From assembly GCF_002080455.1 (NCBI RefSeq), contig NZ_CP020555.1, positions 2,232,001 through 2,296,000 of the forward strand: DNA of 64,000 nt. Reading direction: 5' to 3'. The stretch comes from Streptomyces sp. Sge12 (GTDB taxonomy: Bacteria > Actinomycetota > Actinomycetes > Streptomycetales > Streptomycetaceae). The notes under the pieces were generated by a model. That model was not told where the DNA came from. It was given only the letters and a program-made list of their open reading frames with translations, and did no database searches. Both the position numbers and the translations under genes were made by a program. This document shows positions 8,343-16,826 of this stretch, piece by piece (the stretch's first letter is position 1; every line of letters begins with the position of its first letter).

Positions 8343-9512
8343 ATGCGACCGAACCGACCGGTCACCGCGATCCTGTGCGCGGCCACGCTCGCGCTGACCG
8401 CGGCTGCCTGCGGCCCCGGCGACGGGGAGGCCGGCGGCGACGCCAAGCCGACCGTGGCGGTGAGCCTGCCCAACACGGACGGGATAAAGATCCCCGACCA
8501 GCTCAAGGACAAGCTCAAGGAACACGGCATCGACCTGGAGAAGTGGAAGGGCGGTGAGTGGAAGAACTGGAAGAAGGAGGACTGGCTCCGCGAGGCGGGC
8601 GACTACATCAACCCGATCATCGAGGACCTGTGGGACCCGGACCGCATGCGTGACGCCGAGCAGCCGCAGCGCCCGGCCGTCGACCCGGACGCGGGCAAGG
8701 ACCAGGGCGTCACCGACCCGACCCCGGCGCCGGTGGCGGCCAAGCAGGCCAACCCGCCCTACCACCAGAGCGTTCCGGAGTCCGGCAAGGTCTTCTTCGA
8801 CGGCCCCGAGGGCTCGATGGTCTGCTCGGCGACCGTGGTCAAGGACCCGGCCCACCCCGGCAAGTCCAACATGGTCTGGACGGCGGGCCACTGCGTGCAC
8901 GCGGGCAAGTCCGGCGGCTGGTACCGCAACATCGCCTTCGTCCCGTCCTACAACAACGCGGGCAAGCCCGCGGCGCAGCTCAAGGGCGCGCCCCGCGAGC
9001 AGGTGGCCCCGTACGGCGTCTGGTGGAGCGACTGGGCCCAGACCTCCGACCAGTGGATCGCGACCGGCGGCCCGACCGGCGGCGCGGGTGCCCCCTACGA
9101 CTTCGCGGTGCTGCACGTGACGCCCGAGAAGGGCAGCGGCAAGTCCCTGGAGGAGACCGTCGGTTCGGCGCTCCCCGTGGAGTTCAACGCGCAGCCGGTG
9201 CCGAAGGTCGCGGGGATCACGGCGACGGGTTACCCGGCGGCGGCCCCGTTCGACGGGCAGCGCGCGTTCCAGTGCACGGACAAGCCGGGCCGGCTGTCCC
9301 TGAACGCGACCGACCCGGTGATGTACCGCATCGGCTGCACCATGACCGGCGGTTCCTCCGGTGGTGGCTGGGTCGCGGCGGGCGCCGACGGCAAGCCGGC
9401 GCTGGTGTCGAACACCTCGATCGGCCCGGCCAAGGCCGGCTGGCTGGCAGGTCCCCGGCTGGGGCCGGAGGCGAAGGGCATCTTCGACGCCGTCAGCCGC
9501 AAGTACAAGTAG
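8343..9512 (+). CDS. Secreted trypsin-like serine protease, lipoprotein signal
   Basis: 389-residue secreted protein with a bacterial lipoprotein signal: basic N-terminus, hydrophobic stretch and lipobox LTAAAC near residue 23, so it is probably anchored outside the membrane. A charged, Lys/Trp-rich region (about residues 50-110) precedes a chymotrypsin-fold domain. The catalytic triad is visible: His183 in WTAGHC, Asp253 in YDFAVLH, Ser339 in GGSSGGG. Paired cysteines flank the His and Ser. The ATG at 8343 has GGGGGA about ten bases upstream. It stands alone on the plus strand between the divergent siderophore operon and a strong terminator. Substrate unknown. Confidence 0.85.
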   Translation: MRPNRPVTAILCAATLALTAAACGPGDGEAGGDAKPTVAVSLPNTDGIKIPDQLKDKLKEHGIDLEKWKGGEWKNWKKEDWLREAGDYINPIIEDLWDPDRMRDAEQPQRPAVDPDAGKDQGVTDPTPAPVAAKQANPPYHQSVPESGKVFFDGPEGSMVCSATVVKDPAHPGKSNMVWTAGHCVHAGKSGGWYRNIAFVPSYNNAGKPAAQLKGAPREQVAPYGVWWSDWAQTSDQWIATGGPTGGAGAPYDFAVLHVTPEKGSGKSLEETVGSALPVEFNAQPVPKVAGITATGYPAAAPFDGQRAFQCTDKPGRLSLNATDPVMYRIGCTMTGGSSGGGWVAAGADGKPALVSNTSIGPAKAGWLAGPRLGPEAKGIFDAVSRKYK

Positions 9513-9535
9513 TCCCGGCTCCGGAGCACGACCCA

Positions 9536-9576
9536 ACGGCTGAGGCCCCCCTGCGGTGCAGGGGGGCCTCAGCCGT
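9536..9576. terminator. Bidirectional terminator hairpin
   Basis: Perfect 19-bp inverted repeat with a GGT loop (arms 9536-9554 and 9558-9576), lying between the convergent ends of the protease gene and hflX. It can stop transcription from both sides. Confidence 0.9.
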
Positions 9577-9625
9577 CAGAAGGTCCGGCGCTCAGACCGG
9601 CGGACCGGCGGACCGTCAGGCTCGG

Positions 9626-11140
9626 TCAGTGCTTCGCGAGCGCGTACGGCGCCAGGTCGGCCGCCAGTTCCTGGTGGACCCGCGCCTTGAGCAGGGTGCC
9701 GTCCGGGGTGTGCTCCTCGGAGATGACCTCGCCCTCGGCGTGCGCCTTGGCGACCAGCGAGCCGCGCGTGTACGGAACCATGGCCTCCACCTCGACCTCG
9801 GGCCGCGGCAGCTCGGAGTCGATGAGCGCGAGGAGTTCCTCGATGCCCAGGCCCGTGCGCGCCGAGACGGCGATGGAGTGCCGCTCGATCCGCAGCAGCC
9901 GCTGCAGCACGAGCGGATCCGCGGCGTCCGCCTTGTTGATCACGACGATCTCGGGCACGTTCACCGCGCCGACCTCGCGGATCACCTCGCGCACCGCCGC
10001 CAGCTGCTCCTCCGGCGCCGGGTGCGAGCCGTCCACGATGTGCAGGATGAGGTCGGAGTCCCCGACCTCCTCCATCGTGGAGCGGAACGCCTCGACGAGG
10101 TGGTGCGGCAGGTGCCGGACGAAGCCGACCGTGTCGGCCAGGGTGTAGACCCGGCCGCTCGGCGTCTCGGCCCGGCGCACGGTCGGGTCGAGGGTGGCGA
10201 ACAGTGCGTTCTCCACCAGCACGCCCGCGCCCGTGAGCCGGTTGAGCAGCGAGGACTTGCCCGCATTGGTGTATCCGGCGATGGCGACCGAGGGCACCTT
10301 GTTGCGGCGCCGTTCCTGCCGCTTGATGTCACGGCCGGTCTTCATCTCCGCGATCTCCCGGCGCATCTTCGCCATCTTCTCGCGGATCCGGCGCCGGTCG
10401 GTCTCGATCTTGGTCTCACCGGGGCCTCGGGTGGCCATGCCGCCACCGCCGCCGCCGCCCATCTGCCGGGACAGCGAGGCACCCCAGCCGCGCAGTCGCG
10501 GCAGCATGTACTGCATCTGCGCGAGCGCGACCTGTGCCTTGCCCTCTCGGGACTTGGCGTGCTGGGCGAAGATGTCGAGGATCAGGGCGGTCCGGTCGAC
10601 CACCTTCACCTTGACGACGTCCTCGAGGGCGATGAGCTGGCCGGGGCTGAGCTCACCGTCGCAGACGACGGTGTCGGCGCCGCTCTCCATGACGATGTCA
10701 CGCAGCTCGCGGGCCTTGCCCGAGCCGATGAAGGTGGCCGGGTCCGGCTTGTCACGGCGCTGGATCACGCCGTCGAGTACGAGGGCACCTGCCGTCTCGG
10801 CGAGGGCGGCGAGCTCCGCGAGGGAGTTCTCCGCGTCGTTCACCGTGCCGGAGGTCCAGACACCGACCAGCACGACGCGCTCCAGGCGCAGCTGCCGGTA
10901 CTCGACCTCGGTGACGTCTTCGAGCTCGGTGGAGAGGCCGGCCACGCGGCGCAGGGCCGCGCGTTCCGAGCGTTCGAACTGCTCGCCGTCCCGGTCTCCG
11001 TCGATCTCGTGGCTCCAGGCGACGTCCTCTTCCATCAGGGCATCGGCCCGAAGGCTCTCGGTGAAGCTCTGCGGATCCCGCACGTCCTGGGTGTCCTGTG
11101 CGTCCCGCGCGTCCTGGGAAGGGGAAGAAGAGGAGGTCAT
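9626..11140 (-). CDS. hflX: GTPase HflX
   Basis: 504-residue ribosome-binding GTPase of the Obg-HflX superfamily; family members split stalled or hibernating 70S ribosomes. The N-terminal HflX domain contains VGVWTSG and FIGSGKARELR; a Gly-rich loop (MGGGGGGGMATRGPGETK) precedes the helical linker. The GTPase domain shows G1 GYTNAGKSSL, G3 DTVGFV and G4 NKADA. The first 80 residues are an acidic, Asp/Gln-rich extension. ATG at 11140 has AAGGA five bases upstream. Monocistronic on the minus strand; a 127-bp leader region with short repeats lies upstream. Confidence 0.96.
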   Translation of the reverse strand: MTSSSSPSQDARDAQDTQDVRDPQSFTESLRADALMEEDVAWSHEIDGDRDGEQFERSERAALRRVAGLSTELEDVTEVEYRQLRLERVVLVGVWTSGTVNDAENSLAELAALAETAGALVLDGVIQRRDKPDPATFIGSGKARELRDIVMESGADTVVCDGELSPGQLIALEDVVKVKVVDRTALILDIFAQHAKSREGKAQVALAQMQYMLPRLRGWGASLSRQMGGGGGGGMATRGPGETKIETDRRRIREKMAKMRREIAEMKTGRDIKRQERRRNKVPSVAIAGYTNAGKSSLLNRLTGAGVLVENALFATLDPTVRRAETPSGRVYTLADTVGFVRHLPHHLVEAFRSTMEEVGDSDLILHIVDGSHPAPEEQLAAVREVIREVGAVNVPEIVVINKADAADPLVLQRLLRIERHSIAVSARTGLGIEELLALIDSELPRPEVEVEAMVPYTRGSLVAKAHAEGEVISEEHTPDGTLLKARVHQELAADLAPYALAKH

Positions 11141-11267
11141 TGGATCCTTACGTCGATTCGAATAGCAGTGTCACGTTAACTGTCACGTCCAACGTGTCAC
11201 ACCGCCGGGGGATTCCCCGCGCGGTCCTGTCGATGGTGACATGCCCGTTCCTCAGCGGTCACACCCT
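11141..11267. promoter_or_regulatory. hflX upstream region with TGTCACGT repeats
   Basis: 127 bp between the M1 peptidase stop and hflX start. TGTCACGT occurs at 11169-11176 and again at 11181-11188, followed by CGTGTCAC at 11193-11200. The spacing and partial inversion look like a regulator binding cluster in the hflX promoter; no named regulator can be assigned. Confidence 0.35.
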
Positions 11268-12791
11268 TTATCGGGCGCTCCGGCCGGCGGGAGCGGCGGC
11301 GGCCTTGCCGCTCCACTCCGGGTGCCCCGGCATCGGCGGGGTGGTGGCTCCGTACAGCCAGGGCTCCAGGAAGGCCCCGAGGTCCCGGCCCGCCTCCTGC
11401 GAGGCCAGGCGTACGAAGTCGGCCGTGCCGGCGACGCCGTCCCGGTTCTCCGTGACCCAGCGGCGCTCGATCCGGTCGAAGGCCCGCTCCCCGACCTCCT
11501 GCCGCAGCGCGTAGAGGATGAGCGCGGCACCGTCGTAGACCACCGGCCGGAACAGGCCGATCTTCTCGCCGGGGGCGGCAGCCTTCGGGGCGGCCGGGGG
11601 CCCGCCCGCCGCCCGCCACTGGTCGGAGCGCTGGTACGCCTCGCGCATGCGCCGCTCCAGGGAGTACTTGCCGAGCCCGTCCGCGTACAGGGCCTCGTAC
11701 CAGGTGGCGTGTCCCTCGTTGAGCCACAGGTCGGACCAGGTCCGCGGGGAGACGCTGTCGCCGAACCACTGGTGGGCGAGCTCGTGGACCATCACGGACT
11801 CGACGTACCACTCGGGGTAGCCGTCGCCCGAGAACAGGTTGCTCTCGAAGAGCGAGAGGGTCTGCGTCTCCAGCTCGAAGCCCGTCGTCGCCCGCGCGAT
11901 GAGGACGCCGTAGTTCTCGAAGGGGTAGCGGCCGACCCGCTCCTCCATCCACGCGATGTGGCCCGCGGTCTTCTTCAGCCAGGGATCCAGCCGCTTGCGG
12001 TCCTGGGCCGGCACCACGTCGCGCAGAGGCAGCCCGTGGGGTCCGGTGCCGCGCACGACCTCGGAGCGGCCCACCGAGACCTGGGCCAGCTCGGTGGCCA
12101 TCGGGTGCCGGGTCCGGTACGTCCATGTCGTCGTGGGGCCCAGTCGCCGGGCGGGGGCCACCGCCTCGCCGTTGGCGACGGCCGTCAGACCGGCCGGGGC
12201 GGTGATGCGGAAGGTGAAGATCGCCTTGTCGGCGGGGTGGTCGTTGCAGGGGAAGACGCGGTGTGCGGCGTCCGCCTGGTTGGCCATGGCCAGGCCGTCC
12301 TCCGTGGGCACCCAGCCGCCGTCCCCGCGGCCGCGCGGGTCGCTGGTGTGCCGGACGGTGATGCGCAGGGGCATGCGCGCGGCCACCGGGCGCGCGGGCG
12401 TCAGTACGAGGTCCTCCCCCACGCTCTCGAACCGCGCCGGCTCCCCGTTGACCTCGACGGACGCCACCTTGCCGTGGGTGAAGTCCAGGTTGATGCGCTC
12501 CAGCGGCTCCAGGGCGCGGGCGTCGATGACGGTGACCGCGTCGAGCGGGCTCAGGTTGTCCTTGTAGGCGAAGGACAGGTCGTACGAGAGCACGTCGTAC
12601 CCGGGGTTCCCGAGCTCCGGGAAGAGCCGGTCGCCGATGCCCAGCGGCGTCGGCGGGGGCAGTACGGCGGCGACGAGGGTGAGGGAGGCCGCGGCGAGCA
12701 GGGCGGCGCGCAGGCGCGGGGAGGAGAGCTGCATCCACCATCGCTTACCAGCGCCCGCCGCACGGTCGCGAACGGCGCGCGACGGGTCCAC
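11268..12791 (-). CDS. M1 family zinc metallopeptidase, exported
   Basis: 507-residue gluzincin aminopeptidase. The zinc site HELAHQWFGD, with the third ligand in NEGHATWYE, is in the middle; the N-terminal M1 beta domain includes the TGFELETQT motif. A hydrophobic stretch (LRAALLAAASLTLVAA) near residues 26-42 predicts export or membrane anchoring. The GTG start at 12791 is preferred because GGAAGG lies ten bases upstream; an ATG at 12734, giving a shorter N-terminus, is possible but has little ribosome-site support. It is transcribed after rshA on the same strand with 170 bp of repeats between. It would trim peptides outside the membrane. Confidence 0.87.
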   Translation of the reverse strand: MDPSRAVRDRAAGAGKRWWMQLSSPRLRAALLAAASLTLVAAVLPPPTPLGIGDRLFPELGNPGYDVLSYDLSFAYKDNLSPLDAVTVIDARALEPLERINLDFTHGKVASVEVNGEPARFESVGEDLVLTPARPVAARMPLRITVRHTSDPRGRGDGGWVPTEDGLAMANQADAAHRVFPCNDHPADKAIFTFRITAPAGLTAVANGEAVAPARRLGPTTTWTYRTRHPMATELAQVSVGRSEVVRGTGPHGLPLRDVVPAQDRKRLDPWLKKTAGHIAWMEERVGRYPFENYGVLIARATTGFELETQTLSLFESNLFSGDGYPEWYVESVMVHELAHQWFGDSVSPRTWSDLWLNEGHATWYEALYADGLGKYSLERRMREAYQRSDQWRAAGGPPAAPKAAAPGEKIGLFRPVVYDGAALILYALRQEVGERAFDRIERRWVTENRDGVAGTADFVRLASQEAGRDLGAFLEPWLYGATTPPMPGHPEWSGKAAAAPAGRSAR

Positions 12792-12815
12792 CCGAACGGG
12801 ACCTTCCGGAGCCGT

Positions 12816-12984
12816 CCCGGCCTACGCCCGGCTGACGCCGCGGCCCCGCGCGACGGACGGCCGGAGCTACGCGCGACGGACGTCCTCGGGCTTCGCGCGT
12901 AGGACGGCCGGAGCCACCTGCGGCGGACGGCCGTGGCCGCGCCCGGCGGACGGGGCCGTGGCTACGCCCGGCGGACGTCGTACA
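12816..12984. repeat. Degenerate ~23-24 bp tandem repeat at the rshA 3' end
   Basis: Six or seven degenerate units with core CGCGCGACGGACGGCCGG fill the space between rshA and the M1 peptidase. The last unit is the end of rshA itself (Asp-Val-Arg-Arg-Ala-stop). The unit at 12867-12884 encodes the same five residues plus stop on the minus strand, so the array looks like an expansion of the gene's own tail. Confidence 0.7.
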
Positions 12985-15112
12985 CGCCCGGTACGTCCCG
13001 CATCGCCCGCATCAGCGCGGGCAGCCCGGCCGCGTCGGGCAGCTGCAGGGTGTACGTGTGCCGGACCCGCTGCTCGACCGGGGGTTCCACGGTCGCGGAG
13101 ACCACTTCGACCCCCTCGCGGGCGATGGCTTCGGTCAGGTCGGCCAGCAGGTGCGGGCGGCCGAACGATTCAGCGAGCAGGGTGACCCGGCAGTCGGCCG
13201 TCGCCCGCCAGTGCACGGCGACGGAGGTGCGCCCCACGGCGCGCATCTGCGCCACCGCCGCACAGTGGATGCGGTGCACGGTGACGGCCCCGCCGCGGAC
13301 CAGGAACCCCGCGACGGCGTCGGGCGGCACCGGGGTGCAGCAGCCGGCCAGTCGCACGGTGGCGCCCGGCAGGTCGGCGACGGCGTTGGCCCCGCCCCCG
13401 CGGGCCCCGACCACCGAGAGCGGCGCCCGCGCGGCCGAGGTGGGGGCCAGGGCCCGGTCGGGATGGGATTCGAGCCAGCTGCTGATGGCGATCCGGGCGG
13501 CGGGGGTCCGCGCGTGGTCCAGCCACTCGGCGGCGGGGCCGGAGGAGGCGTCCTGCGCCAGCAGGAGCTGGACGGTGTCCCCGTCGGACAGCGGGGAGGA
13601 CAGGGAGGTGAGGCGCCCGTTGACCCGGGCGCCGATACAGCCGTGGGCGGCCTCGCCGTGCTGCGCGTAGGCGGCGTCGATGCAGCTGGCCCCGGCGGGC
13701 AGGCTGATCGTGCCGGTGGCGCTGCCGTCGTCCCGGAACACGGTGATCTCCCGGTCCTGGGCGAGTTCCGCCCGGAGCACGGTCCAGAAGGTGTCGGGGT
13801 CGGGCGCGGACTGCTGCCAGTCGAGCAGCCGGGAGAGCCAGCCGGGCCGCGTGGGGTCCACGCGCTCCTCGTCCGGGTCGGTGGCGGCGTCGGCCGTCGC
13901 GGTCGCGGTCGCGGTCGCGGCAGTTTCGGCCGTCGCGGTCGCGGCGGTGTCGGGCGTCGCGGTGGCGTACGGATTGCCGAGGGCCACCACACCGGCCTCG
14001 GCGACGCGGTGCATCTGCCGGGTCCGCACGATGACCTCGGCCACGTAGCCCTCGGGCGTGGCGACGGCGGTGTGCAGCGACTGGTACAGGTTGAACTTCG
14101 GGGTGGCGATGAAGTCCTTGAACTCCGAGATGACCGGGGTGAAGCAGGTGTGCAGCTCGCCGAGGACGCCGTAGCAGTCGGCGTTCTCGCCGACGAGGAC
14201 GAGGATCCGGCCGAAGTCGGAGCCGCGCAGCTCGCCGCGGGTGCGGGCGATGCGGTGCACGGAGACGAAGTGCCGCGGTCGTACCTGGACTTCGGCGGCG
14301 ATCCCGGCGTCGCGCAGGACGGCCCGTACGGAGTCGGCGATGGCGGGGAGCGGGTCGCGTTCGCCGGCGTGGGCGGCGATGAGCGCGCGGGTGCTCTCGT
14401 ACTCCTCCGGGTGCAGGATCGCGAAGACGAGGTCTTCCAGCTCGGTCTTGAGGGCCTGGACACCGAGGCGTTCGGCCAGAGGGATGAGGACGTCGCGGGT
14501 GACCTTGGCGATGCGGGCCTGTTTCTCGGGGCGCATCACGCCCAGCGTGCGCATGTTGTGCAGCCGGTCGGCGAGTTTGATGGACATGACGCGGACGTCG
14601 TTGCCGGTGGCGACGAGCATCTTGCGGAAGGTCTCGGGTTCGGCGGCGGCGCCGTAGTCGATCTTCTCCACCTTGGTGACGCCGTCGACGATGAAGCAGA
14701 CCTCGTCGCCGAACTCCGTACGGACCTGATCGAGGGTCACGTCGGTGTCCTCGACGGTGTCGTGGAGCAGAGAGGCCGTCAAGGTGGTGGTTTCGGCGCC
14801 CAGTTCGGCAAGGATCAGGGTGACGGCGAGCGGATGTGTGATGTACGGCTCACCACTTTTTCGCATCTGACCGCGGTGCGAGGTCTCCGCGAGGAGATAC
14901 GCGCGGCGCAGAATGGACAAATCGGCGTCCGGATGGTGGGCGCGATGCGCCTCGGCGACATGGCCGATCGCGTCCGGAAGCCGGTCCCGGGACGTCGGCC
15001 CGAGCAGGGCCGCACGCCCGAGTCGGCGCAGATCGAGCCTGGTCCGCCCACGTCTGCGGAGCTCAGGGCGCGCTTCGGGGTGTGCTTCGGGGTTCGTGGC
15101 CTCTGCACTCAT
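12962..15112 (-). CDS. rshA: RelA/SpoT homologue (ppGpp synthetase/hydrolase family)
   Basis: 716-residue RSH protein. The HD hydrolase domain is intact (SHRGQMRKSGEPYITHP; LLHDTVEDTD), followed by a RelA_SpoT region (SDFGRILVLV, FKDFIATPKFNLYQSLHT), a TGS domain and a C-terminal ACT domain. The synthetase region looks diverged: VHRIARTRGEL stands where typical enzymes carry a conserved KxxR-type segment. An Ala/Thr-rich insert built from a hexamer repeat lies near residues 380-405. ATG at 15112 has GGAGGT four bases upstream. Position after dapF matches the second RSH gene of Streptomyces, rshA (recalled). Hydrolase function looks safe; synthetase activity is less certain. Confidence 0.9.
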   Translation of the reverse strand: MSAEATNPEAHPEARPELRRRGRTRLDLRRLGRAALLGPTSRDRLPDAIGHVAEAHRAHHPDADLSILRRAYLLAETSHRGQMRKSGEPYITHPLAVTLILAELGAETTTLTASLLHDTVEDTDVTLDQVRTEFGDEVCFIVDGVTKVEKIDYGAAAEPETFRKMLVATGNDVRVMSIKLADRLHNMRTLGVMRPEKQARIAKVTRDVLIPLAERLGVQALKTELEDLVFAILHPEEYESTRALIAAHAGERDPLPAIADSVRAVLRDAGIAAEVQVRPRHFVSVHRIARTRGELRGSDFGRILVLVGENADCYGVLGELHTCFTPVISEFKDFIATPKFNLYQSLHTAVATPEGYVAEVIVRTRQMHRVAEAGVVALGNPYATATPDTAATATAETAATATATATADAATDPDEERVDPTRPGWLSRLLDWQQSAPDPDTFWTVLRAELAQDREITVFRDDGSATGTISLPAGASCIDAAYAQHGEAAHGCIGARVNGRLTSLSSPLSDGDTVQLLLAQDASSGPAAEWLDHARTPAARIAISSWLESHPDRALAPTSAARAPLSVVGARGGGANAVADLPGATVRLAGCCTPVPPDAVAGFLVRGGAVTVHRIHCAAVAQMRAVGRTSVAVHWRATADCRVTLLAESFGRPHLLADLTEAIAREGVEVVSATVEPPVEQRVRHTYTLQLPDAAGLPALMRAMRDVPGVYDVRRA
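13893..13970. repeat. Hexamer microsatellite inside rshA
   Basis: GCGGTC units repeat with small interruptions and encode an Ala/Thr tract between the synthetase and TGS domains. The unit length keeps the reading frame, so copy number could vary without breaking the gene. Confidence 0.75.
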
Positions 15113-15252
15113 GGGCACCTCCGGCGGCTTCGACCGGCGGTGGCGGGCATGGGGTGAGCCCTCAGGGCCGGTGCCTGATGTTACCGACCCCACCACGTGG
15201 CGCAGTCCACCTCTCGCTCAGCGTGAAACGGATCACCCATTAGAGGGAAGCT
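15113..15252 (-). promoter_or_regulatory. dapF-rshA intergenic, rshA leader
   Basis: 140 bp between the dapF stop and the rshA start on the same strand, enough for a separate rshA promoter. No clear -10/-35 pair or hairpin was recognised. Confidence 0.3.
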
Positions 15253-16128
15253 TCAGCCGAAAGCCGTTTCGGTGAGCCAGGCCCTGTCGAACTCCCCCGC
15301 AGCCACGATCACGGCCGGTCCGGTCATGTCGATCTGCCCGTCGGGGTGTTCGGTGATGATCAGCGTTCCGCCGGGGAGGTCGACGGTGTACGCGACCGGT
15401 TCGCCGGTGGCGGCCGGGTCGGCGCCGTCGCGGCGGATGGCAGCCACGGCGACGGCGCAGGCGCCGGTGCCGCAGGAGCGGGTCTCGCCGGAGCCGCGCT
15501 CGTGGACGCGCATGGCGACGTGCCGGGGGCCGCGGTCGACGACGAACTCGACGTTGACGCCGGTCGGGTAGGCGGACGCCGGGCTGAACGCGGGGGCCGC
15601 GTACAGGTTGCCGGCGTGGTCGAGGCTCTCTACGAAGGCCACCGCGTGCGGGTTCCCCATGTTCACGTTCCGCGCGGGCCAGCTCCGGGCGTCGACGCTG
15701 ACCGTGACCTCGCCGGCGGGCAGCTCGGCGCGGCCCATGGAGACGGTGACGTCGCCCGTCTTGTCGAGGTGCACCCGCTTGACGCCGCCCCGGGTGGCGA
15801 CGGCGAGGTCGCCGGGCTCGACGTGTCCGGCGTGCTGGAGGTAGCGGGCGAAGACGCGGACGCCGTTGCCGCACATCTCGGCGATGGAGCCGTCGCTGTT
15901 GCGGTAGTCCATGAACCACTCCGCCTCGTCGGCCAGGTGCGCCGCCTCCGGGTGCGCGGCGGACCGGACGACGTGCAGCACGCCGTCGGCGCCGATTCCG
16001 GCCCGTCGGTCGCACAGCTTCGCGACGGCGGACGCGGGCAGCTCGATGGCGTTGTCCGGGTCCGGGACGATCACGAAGTCGTTCTCGGTGCCGTGGCCCT
16101 TGAGGAAGGGGAGGGTGGTCTGCGTCAC
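15253..16128 (-). CDS. dapF: Diaminopimelate epimerase
   Basis: 291-residue enzyme that converts LL- to meso-diaminopimelate for lysine synthesis (Streptomyces walls use LL-DAP). Both catalytic cysteines are present: one in IAEMCGNGVR, the other in RSCGTGACA. The N-terminal KGHGTENDF is the family start. ATG at 16128 immediately gives the conserved N-terminus. It lies between a small membrane protein and rshA on the minus strand. Confidence 0.97.
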   Translation of the reverse strand: MTQTTLPFLKGHGTENDFVIVPDPDNAIELPASAVAKLCDRRAGIGADGVLHVVRSAAHPEAAHLADEAEWFMDYRNSDGSIAEMCGNGVRVFARYLQHAGHVEPGDLAVATRGGVKRVHLDKTGDVTVSMGRAELPAGEVTVSVDARSWPARNVNMGNPHAVAFVESLDHAGNLYAAPAFSPASAYPTGVNVEFVVDRGPRHVAMRVHERGSGETRSCGTGACAVAVAAIRRDGADPAATGEPVAYTVDLPGGTLIITEHPDGQIDMTGPAVIVAAGEFDRAWLTETAFG

Positions 16129-16181
16129 CCGCCCATGGTACCCAGCCCCTGCTCAGAGGGGTGGAGCTGTCCGAGGGGCGG

Positions 16182-16700
16182 TCAGCGGAGCCGGGCGACC
16201 CGGTACACGGCCAGGCTTACGACGGCCAGTACCACCACGGCGTACAGCGCGGCCATGCGCCAGTCGGGGCGGCGGCCGCTCCCCCGGGCCGGGAGACCGG
16301 GCCACGTGTAGCCGACGCGGCGGGCGGCCATCATTCCCCAGCCTCCGGCGCAGCAGCTGATCAGGAAGCCGAGCATGGCGACCACGGCTCCGCCGTCACC
16401 GAACTCGAAGGCGAGCGGGAAGGCGAACATCAGCGAACCGGTGGCGGCGAGCATCGCGATCGGGGCGATCTGCCACAGGCGCAGGCGGCGCTGGGGACGC
16501 AGTTCGACCTCGAACTCGGGTCCCGCCGCGGCCTGGGCCTCGGCGGAGTCCGGTGCGTCCGGGCCGTCGGGGGTCAGGCGCGCCGGGTCGGCGGGCAGCC
16601 CGAGCCCTGCGGGCCCGTCCGTCCCGTCCAGAAGCATCGGGTCCGCTTCCTTCCGGGTGTCGTCCCGCCCGGTGTCACGAGGGCCGGCCTCCATCGCCAC
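16182..16700 (-). CDS. Small hypothetical membrane protein
   Basis: 172-residue protein, no family recognised. The first 65 residues are hydrophilic and acidic; then come three hydrophobic segments (about residues 75-95, 100-122 and 145-165) and a basic tail, so it is an integral membrane protein. The GTG at 16700 follows GGGGAGG; an ATG at 16637 with AAGGAAG eight bases upstream is an equally good start and would remove 21 residues. It lies 53 bp from dapF and is probably cotranscribed with it, downstream of miaA. Confidence 0.72.
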   Translation of the reverse strand: MAMEAGPRDTGRDDTRKEADPMLLDGTDGPAGLGLPADPARLTPDGPDAPDSAEAQAAAGPEFEVELRPQRRLRLWQIAPIAMLAATGSLMFAFPLAFEFGDGGAVVAMLGFLISCCAGGWGMMAARRVGYTWPGLPARGSGRRPDWRMAALYAVVVLAVVSLAVYRVARLR

Positions 16701-16826
16701 GCGCCCTCCCCACTCGGACTCAGTACGCCGCCGTTCATCGCAGGTGATCGCACCCGCTGAAGTTTGATGATGGCACGCCCCCGGCCCCCCTCATGGCGCG
16801 TGAGGCGTCCCGATGCCATCACGTGA

